Shown here piece by piece: positions 57,606-64,000 of a stretch of 64,000 bases of DNA. The notes beneath the pieces are model-generated. The model saw nothing but the letters and a program-made list of their open reading frames with translations, made no database searches and was not told the DNA's origin. How positions within the stretch are numbered: position 1 is the stretch's first letter; each line of letters begins with the position of its first letter. Origin of the DNA: Aselliscus stoliczkanus (lineage: Eukaryota > Chordata > Mammalia > Chiroptera > Hipposideridae). The position numbers were made by a program, and so were the translations under genes. The stretch covers positions 64,748,771-64,812,770 of the forward strand of contig CM066737.1 in NCBI GenBank assembly GCA_033961575.1. Reading direction: 5' to 3'.

Positions 57606-58240
57606 AAAAAAAAAAGATTGTTCAAATTATTATTGTTGCATAACAATACCCCAAAACAGTGTCTTAAAATAATACAATCATTTATTTTTTCTTATGAGTG
57701 TGCAAATTGGTCAGGGCTTGCTTGGGACCACTCATTTCTATTATATGTGGCATTAGCTAGGACAGCTTGGCAAAATTTGAGACGGAAGAGCTGCCAGGGG
57801 TCAGCAAACTGGCTTGCAAACTGTGGCTCTGAAGTAAAATTGAAAATGAAAATAAAACTACCATAATTTCATTTATAAATTTTTAAAGGATATTATTCAC
57901 ATAACGCTGATTATGTAAAAATATATTTATGGCTCTCTAATAATTTTTAAATTGTTGTGAGGAACAGGATTGGCTCTTCCAGGAGTTGGTAAACTTTTGA
58001 GACAGAACGTATCCAAAGAGCTGCATGTGGCTTGCGAGCCGCTGTTTGCCAACCCCTGAGCTAGGACATCTCCAAAACAGAGGATCATTTTCCAAGCTGG
58101 ATCACAAATATGCTGGCACGCTGATGATGGCTGTTGGTTCCTTTCTATGTAGCTCTCTCCTTTGGCTTGGGCTTCTTCACATCATTGTCTTTAAGTTCCA
58201 AGAGAAATCATCTCAAGACACAAGAACTAAAATGTTAATG
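57606..58240 (-). mobile_element. MLT1-like LTR (ERVL-MaLR), antisense, split by a hAT
   Basis: attattattgttgcataaca, ataccccaaaacagtgtctt, attggtcagggcttgcttgg, tggcattagctaggacagct; then the hAT; then ccaaaacagaggatcatttt, gatgatggctgttggttcct, tttggcttgggcttcttcac. The antisense order of an MLT1 LTR. Confidence 0.65.
57795..58058 (-). mobile_element. Non-autonomous hAT element, copy 2 (reverse of copy 1)
   Basis: caggggtcagcaaactggct at the left; cttgcgagccgctgtttgcc, aacccctg at the right. Shares with copy 1, in reverse, the inner block tgtgaggaacaggattggct and the AT-rich centre. Lacks part of the left block of copy 1. Confidence 0.78.
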
Positions 58241-58974
58241 GAGAAAATAAAATGGAATAAGCATTGCTAAGAGAATCACTTAAAATAAATAGAGAAGCTA
58301 GGGGCCTATGCGCATCTTGCACCTTTGTTCTCAGAACTTCAATGAAGTTGCCAAATTTGTTGCTAAACTCAGCTCAAAACATCCTGGAGACATAAACATC
58401 CTGGAAGAAAAATTGCTATATGAACACACATGTATGTGGACTTTACTTCCACTCATGTGGTTTTTGCCTCCCTTGTTTGTATATTGGAACTAACCAATCC
58501 CTGTTAACCTAGCCAGGGTATCCCTCCAATACCCTCTCCTCTGGCAAATAAGAGTTTGTTCTTTTTTTGACATATTCAGTTTTTTCTTTTTTTTTAAGTC
58601 ATAATGCATGGGAGCCCATCTCTCTACCACCCTCCTTCTTTTTGAACTAGTTATGAAACTAAGAAGCTAAGTTTTTACTATCTTCATTTCCCCCATGATA
58701 TACTTAGGCTATCTTTACCCATTTGTGCGATTATCATCATACCTGTGGCAAAGACATCACTCCACAATTTATTTGTAATACTGACCTTAGGAAACTCAAA
58801 ATGTAACAATAAATATGATCTTTATTTTTATTACAACTAAATTTTATACATTCCCTTAGGAAAATAATTTTTCTTTTACCCTGATAACCAACTGAAGCTT
58901 TGTATTTACTGTTAACTTGCCTAAACCTTTCTTCTCAGGGTAGAGAATATCTGTAAATTAAAGACTATATAGTT
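58241..58974. other. No gene seen
   Basis: About 58290-58570 is better balanced (cttctcagaacttcaatgaa-like and aactaaccaatccctgttaa words) and could be an old LTR; I cannot name it. Confidence 0.4.
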
Positions 58975-59075
58975 AACTTATTCATGTATGCAATGAATAT
59001 TTAATGAATACTGGATATGTGTTAAGAATCATTCTAAAGCAAGAGATACAATAGTGAACAAGAAAAATACAGTTC
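58975..59075 (-). mobile_element. L2 3' end fragment, antisense
   Basis: cttattcatgtatgcaatga, atatttaatgaatactggat, gagatacaatagtgaacaag: the antisense L2 3' end (TTCATTCAxxAAATATTTATTGAGxxCxxxxTATGTG..ACAGCAGTGAACAA). Confidence 0.7.
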
Positions 59076-59917
59076 CTTATACAACGAAGCTATATCTACA
59101 AATTTAATAATGATCTCGGGTTGGGTTCTTTTGCTAATTAAAGTTACCCTTTTATCTAAAATTATTTTGAACAATATTAAATACTTTAAAATATCCATGG
59201 AAATATTTAGTTTATTAGAGTTCTATTGCTTGATAGCTCTAAATAAGTTACAGATTACCCAAAGACTTTGGCCAAATCCAAACCTGGGGATCATTGACAA
59301 AAAATAATGACCACATATTCTGAGGACTGAAGAAGGTAGTGAATCCCTTGTGCTCCTTTCTTATTTTAGTATGCTGGGACTCTTCTGCAGTAACATTACT
59401 CACTAAAATAGCAATGGTTTTTCTCATGGACATGATCCAATTATTGAAAAGAAACTTTTGGAGCCAAAAAGCTTTTGTTATGTAAGTTTTTATTAATGAG
59501 CCTACAGCTTTTTTTTTAACAATCATTTGGTTCTTTTTATTAAAATATAGTTGTCATACAATATATTAATTTCAAGAGTACAATATAGTGATTATATATA
59601 AAACAATGTGCTCACCACACAGTCTAATTGTCAGCTTGCAAAGTTATCACACTATTATTGACTATGTTCCCCTGCACATTTTTCACCCATCCCTCCATTA
59701 CCCTCCCCTCTGGCAACTATCAATTTGTTCTTTGTTTCGGTGAGTCTGTTTTTGTTTTGTTCGATTGTTTTGATTTTTTAATTCCACATAGAAGTCAAAT
59801 CATGCAGCATATGTCTTTTTCTGTATGACATATTTCACTTAACATAATAAGGTTCATCCATTTCATTGCAGATGGCAGAATTTTATTATTTTTTATTGCT
59901 CAGTTATATTCCATTTT

Positions 59918-59952
59918 GTGAGTGTGTGTGTGTGTGTATGTGTGTGTGTGTA
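59918..59952. repeat. (TG)n microsatellite inside L1
   Basis: TG units with one TATG interruption. Confidence 0.9.
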
Positions 59953-61445
59953 CATCCATTTATATATATATATATAGGGATACTTAAGTTGCTTCCACAC
60001 CTTGGCTATAGTAAACCATACTATAATGAATATTGGGGCACATATATCTATAAGAATAAGTGTTTTCATTTTCTTCAAATAAATACCTAGAAATGGAAAT
60101 GCTGGGTCGTATGGTAGTTCTATTTTTAGTTTCTCAAGGAAACGCTGTACTGTTTTCTATAGTGGCTATACTAATTTTCAGTCCCACCAACAGTGCACGA
60201 GGGTTCCCTTTGCTCCATATTCTTGCCAACACTTGTTATTTGTTGACTTTTTGATAATAACCATTCTGACAGGTGTGAAGTGTTATCTCATTTTGGTTTT
60301 AATTTGCATTTTCCTGATGGTTAGTGATGTTGAGCATCTTTTCATATGTCTGTTGGCCCTCTGTATGCCTTCTTTAAAGAAATGTTTCTTCATCTCTTCT
60401 GCCCATTTTTTGTTTGGATTGTTTATTTTTTTGTTACTGAATTGTATGAGTCCCTTATATATTTTGGATATCAACTCTTTATTGCATACATCATTTGCAA
60501 ATATATTCTACCATTCAACAGGTTGTCTTTTTGTGTAATGGATGGTTTCCTTTGATGTGTGGAAGGTTTTTAGTTTGATTAAGTTCTATTTGTTTATTTT
60601 TGCTTTTGTTTGACTAAAACTGTTGTCAGGCAGTTTACTACCTATGATTTCTTCCAGAAGTTTCATGGTTTCAGGTCTCACATTTAAGCCTTTGATCCAT
60701 TTTTGAGTTTATTTTTGTATATGGTGTAAGAGAGTGATCCAGTTTTATTTATTTATTTTGTTGCATGTATCTGTCCAGTTTTCACTACCCACTTGTGGAG
60801 AGATTGTCATTTTTCCATTACATATTCTTGACTCCTTTGTCATAGCTTAACTGACCACATGAGTGATGGTTTATATCTGGGCTCCCTGTTCTGTTCTGTT
60901 GATCTATTTGTCTGTTTTGTGCCAGTACCATACTGTTTTGATTATTATAGCTTTGTATTATAGTTTGAAATCAGAGAGCATTATACCTCTAACATTGATC
61001 TTCTTTCTCAAGGTTTCTTGGATGTTCATGATCTTTTGTGATTCCCTATAAATTTGGATTACTTGTTTCAGTTCTGAGAATATGCCATTGGTACTTTGAT
61101 AGGGATTCCTTTAAATCTGTAGATTTCTTTGGATAGTATGGATATTTTAACAATATTAATCTTTCCCATCCATGAGCACAGTATATTCTTGCATTTGTTG
61201 TGTCCCCTTCAATTTCTTTCTTTGATGTCATACTTTTCACATCTTTCAACACCTTGGTTAAGTTCATTCCTAGGTATTTTATTCTTTTTGATGTAATTGT
61301 AAGTGGGACTTTTTGTTAATTTCTCCTTCTGTTTGTGTGTTATTAGTGTATAGAAATGGGAAAGATTTCCTATGTGTAAACTTTGCATCCTACTACTTTA
61401 CTGAATTCATTTATCATTTCTATTAATTTTGGTGGATTCTTTCTG

Positions 61446-61448
<3 letters not shown>

Positions 61449-61497
<49 letters not shown>
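61449..61497. repeat. (AT)n microsatellite inside L1 ORF2
   Basis: About 24 AT units; the frame at 61383-61568 with its IY run is this repeat. Confidence 0.97.
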
Positions 61498-61499
<2 letters not shown>

Positions 61500-61740
61500 A
61501 TCATGTCATCTACAAATAATGACAGTTTTACTTTTTTCTTTCCAATTTGTATAACCTTTATTTCTTGATCTTGACTCTGAATATGACTTCCAATGCTGTA
61601 TTAAATAATAGTGAGAATGGACATCCTTGTCATTTTACTGATCTTAGAGGGAAATCTTTCAACTAGTAAGTATTGAGTATGATGTTAGCAGTGTGCATCA
61701 TCTTGTTGAGTTAAATGCCTTCTATTCACACACCGTTGGG

Positions 61741-61898
61741 TTGTTGTTTGTTTGTTTGTTTGTATAGTTGAACCATCCTGCCACCTATGGCAGCTCAGCA
61801 GAAGCTCAGCTCAGGCTGGGCATCGAACTGCTGTTGCTCAGAGCTCAGATCGCACTCTTGAGTGAGCTCTTAACCAAATGAGCCACTCGGCTAACCCT
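61741..61898 (-). mobile_element. tRNA-derived SINE (type C), antisense
   Basis: (GTTT)n tail, agttgaaccatcctgccacc, gctgggcatcgaactgctgt, ttgagtgagctcttaaccaa, gagccactcggctaaccc. In L1 ORF2. Confidence 0.87.
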
Positions 61899-62099
61899 TG
61901 TTGAGTTTTTATTACAAATGGATGTTGAGTTTTGTCAAATGTTTTTACTACATGTATTGAGATGATCATATGATTTTTATCATTGGTGTTGATATAGTGT
62001 ATCACACTAATTGTTTTTTGGATATTGAATCATCATTACATCCCTGGAATAAATTCTTCTTGATCATGGTGTATAATCTTTATTTTTTAATTACTGTTA

Positions 62100-62890
62100 T
62101 TTTATCCTTTTTAATTTTTTTATTTTTCAATTACAGTTGACGTTCAATATTATTTTATATAAGTTTCAGGGCTACAGGATAGTGGTTAGACATTTATAGA
62201 ATTTGTGAAGTGATCCCCTCGGTAGTCTAGTACCCACCTGGCAGTACACATAGTTATTACAATATTATCGACTGTAATGCCTATGCTGTACTTCATATCT
62301 ACCTATTTTGTAACTACCAATTTGTACTCCTTAATCCCTTTAACTTTTTCATCCAGCTCCCAAACCCCCTCCCATCTGGTAACCATCAGTTTGTTCTCCA
62401 TATCTGTCAGTCTGATTCTGGTTTTTTTGTTTGTTTATTTGTTTGTTTTATTGTTTAGATTCCACATATAAATGAGATCATATGGTATTTGTATTTCTCT
62501 GTGTGACATATTTCACTTAGCATAATACACTCTAGGTCCATCCATGCTGTCACCAAAGGTAAGATTTCATTCTTTTTTATGCTGAGATATGCAACATATC
62601 TTCTGTATCCAATTGTCTATTGATGCGCACTTGGGTGGCTTCCATATCGTCGCGATGGTAAATAGCACTGCAGTGAACACAAAGGTGCATATAATTTTTG
62701 ATTTAATGTTTTGCATTTCTTGGATAAAAATGCAGATGTAGAATTGATGGGCCATAAGGCAGTTCTATTTTTAATTTTTGAGGAATCTGCAAATTGTTTT
62801 CCATACTGGCTGCACAAATTTGCAATCTCATCAACAGTGCATGAGTGTTCCCTTTTCTCCAAATCCTCACCAACGCTTGTTTTTGTTATT
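62100..62890 (-). mobile_element. L1 3' UTR and ORF2 end, antisense
   Basis: tttcaattacagttgacgtt, gtttcagggctacaggatag, tctagtacccacctggcagt, ttccacatataaatgagatc, tttccatactggctgcacaa, aatcctcaccaacgcttgtt. The two antisense frames at 62567-62862 are broken ORF2 C-terminal pieces. ORF2 is continuous through the 36/47 kb breakpoint (about 62745). Confidence 0.82.
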
Positions 62891-62894
62891 ATTA

Positions 62895-63081
62895 GTGTTA
62901 TTTATTTTTCAGTGACAGTTGACAATCAGTATTACTTTATATTAGTTCCAGGTGTCCATCATAGTGGTTAGACATTTATATAATTATGTCTTTATTAGTC
63001 TACTACCGACCTGGCACTATATATACTTGTTGGAACATCATTGACTATATTCTGTATGCTGTACTTTACATCCCTGTGACT
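62895..63081 (-). mobile_element. L1 3' UTR fragment, antisense, interrupted by a mariner
   Basis: cagtgacagttgacaatcag, agttccaggtgtccatcata, ctactaccgacctggcacta, ctttacatccctgtgacta. The UTR stops where the mariner begins; the continuation is beyond the window. Confidence 0.75.
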
Positions 63082-63318
63082 AATTGGGTCTTCGGAAAAG
63101 TCATGACGTATTTTGTCTATGTTTTTCAAAGGTCATTTATTTATATAAAGAACAAAGACCAATCAATGATATATTGACCATTTTGTTCAATAACCTTTGC
63201 CATCTTTCAGTGAGCTTCATATTTCCTCGTTCATAGAAGGACTTGTCTTTATTGGCGAAAAACTGAAGAAGGTGCTGATTTACAGCCTCATCTGAATTGA
63301 CTGTTATAACACGCAAAG

Positions 63319-63438
63319 AAATTTTTTTTTTTTTTTTTTTTTTATTAAGGGCAGTGTCACTGGCCCTCATATGTGGGACCCGAACCGGGCTGCTGGCTTC
63401 CCAAACCAGCGGTTAACCACCATGCCACTCGGCCGGCC
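63319..63438 (-). mobile_element. Short tRNA-derived SINE (type A) inside the mariner
   Basis: Poly-T of about 24, aagggcagtgtcactggccc, tcatatgtgggacccgaacc, ccatgccactcggccggccc. Imperfect flanking repeat. Confidence 0.9.
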
Positions 63439-63535
63439 CGAAGAGTTTTGAAGAGAGCAAAATAAGTGGAAGTCTGACAGCACAAGGTCAGGCGAGTATG
63501 GTGGACGTGGCAACACATCCCATCCAAGCTCCAAT

Positions 63536-63645
63536 AATTTTTTTTTTTTTAGAGGGCAGTGTCACTGACCCTCATATGTGGGATCCGAACCTAGGTCGCT
63601 GTCATCCCAAGCCAGCGCTTAACCACCGCACCACTCGGCCAGCCC
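63536..63645 (-). mobile_element. Short tRNA-derived SINE (type A) inside the mariner
   Basis: Poly-T, agagggcagtgtcactgacc, cgcaccactcggccagccc. Exact 13-base duplication tccaagctccaat at 63523-63535 and 63646-63658. Confidence 0.92.
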
Positions 63646-64000
63646 TCCAAGCTCCAATCATCTTTGATTGGTGATCAAACTTGTGTGTCGTCTTGCGTTG
63701 TCATGATGGACCACAACTCCTTTACAATTAACAAGCTCTGGGCATTTCTGGATGATGGATTAATTCAAACTCTCTAATTGCTGACAGTACACATTCGAAT
63801 TGATTGTTTGGTTCCTTGGTAGGAGCTCTAAAAACAAAACACCTTTAAAATCCCACCACACTGAGAGCATAACCTTCCTCTGATGAATGTCTGCTTTTGA
63901 TGTCATTTGAGGCAAATCATCATGTCGAAACCAAAACCATTTGCTCATCACATTGTTGTAAACAATCCACTTCTCATCACCAGTTATCAGTCGCATCACA

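Larger units (their letters stand above)
59535..62090 (-). mobile_element. L1 (L1MB type) 3' UTR and ORF2, antisense, 5' truncated
   Basis: Left: 3' UTR (tattaaaatatagttgtcat; ttcaagagtacaatatagtg; ccctctggcaactatcaatt). Then ORF2 C-terminal region (tccattttgtgagtg, gtggctatactaattttcag, taaccattctgacaggtgtg), then RT-side ORF2 (ccatactgttttgattatta, agagggaaatctttcaacta, gtttttattacaaatggatg). Contains an AT tract at 61449 and a SINE at 61741. Ends near 62090, where another L1 3' end follows. ORF2 passes normally through the position deleted in the 36 and 47 kb copies (about 60105). Confidence 0.82.
63082..64000 (-). mobile_element. Mariner DNA transposon, antisense, cut by two SINEs and the window edge
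   Basis: A mariner transposase (about 340-350 residues in full; cut-and-paste with a D,D34D active site) read on the minus strand. 64000-63760 holds LITGDEKW with the first catalytic D, then KVMLSVWWDFKGVLFLELLP. After one TAA at 63757 comes GVVVHHDNARRHTSLITNQR (63715-63660) with the second D. Beyond SINE 63536-63645 come PPYSPDLVLSDFHLF (about 63510-63465) with the third D. Beyond SINE 63319-63438 comes the C-terminal end to about 63177. All three catalytic aspartates are thus retained; the N-terminal DNA-binding part is outside the window. Left end near 63082. Not functional, because of the stop and the two insertions. Confidence 0.88.

Overview
This window is mammalian nuclear DNA that I can explain almost entirely as layered transposable elements and AT-rich intergenic sequence. 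I found no host protein-coding exon, tRNA, rRNA, CRISPR array or bacterial-type feature. Every open frame I could identify belongs to a transposon or a fossil retrovirus; the others are short and look fortuitous. The best guess for the host is a bat. The SINEs have a tRNA-like head starting GGCCGGCCGAGTGG and, in the long form, a tail ending CCCCAATAAAATCTTT, as in Ves-type bat SINEs. Fairly well-preserved mariner, hAT and Tc1/mariner-like DNA transposons also occur, and bats are unusual among mammals in having had recent DNA-transposon activity. A rhinolophoid lineage is possible, but that assignment comes from memory and is weak. MIR, L2, MLT1, MLT2, MaLR and Tigger relics are the usual older mammalian layer.

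Layout. 1-1.8 kb is an antisense L1 5' region with a SINE in it. 2-13 kb is old LTRs, MIR and L1 ends, a Tc1/mariner MITE at 9.39-9.62 kb, and SINEs. 13.1-15.2 kb is a cluster of ERV LTRs, two of them tandem copies of one LTR. 15-20.6 kb is mostly unassigned. 20.6-22.5 kb holds three long composite SINEs, two of them forming a large inverted repeat around an AT microsatellite. 22.5-25.7 kb has an inverted (twin-primed type) L1, an antisense L1 end, a MaLR and an L1 ORF2 scrap. 26.3-28.7 kb is an antisense class I ERV pol fossil split by a hAT element. 28.8-31.1 kb is an antisense L1. 31.9-34.7 kb is unassigned. 34.7-36.5 kb and 46.1-49.9 kb hold two L1 copies with the same internal deletion. 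38.8-39.9 kb is a short sense L1 with target-site duplications. 42.6-43.1 kb is a deleted mariner between CA and TG tracts. 52.1-52.7 kb is a second L1 3' end carrying the same mariner-like insert as 22.9-23.6 kb. 54-58.3 kb has Tigger, L1, SINE, MLT1 and hAT pieces. 59.5-63.1 kb is stacked antisense L1. 63.1-64 kb is a mariner, cut by two SINEs and by the window edge.

How the parts relate. L1 supplies the enzymes for SINE spread: many SINEs here end in A-rich tails and several have clear 10-15 bp target-site duplications. The two strongest unusual signals are both within L1. First, two L1 3' ends (22.93-23.60 kb and 52.09-52.72 kb) carry a Tc1/mariner-type element at the same internal position, while other 3' ends (39.7 kb, 44.5 kb) show the empty site; this suggests an L1 lineage that copied a DNA transposon as part of its own 3' UTR. 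Second, two L1 copies (junctions near 36164 and 47116) join the ORF2 endonuclease region directly to the ORF2 C-terminal region, with no length difference across the junction; this suggests a propagating, non-autonomous deleted L1. Family names are from memory and no database search was run.
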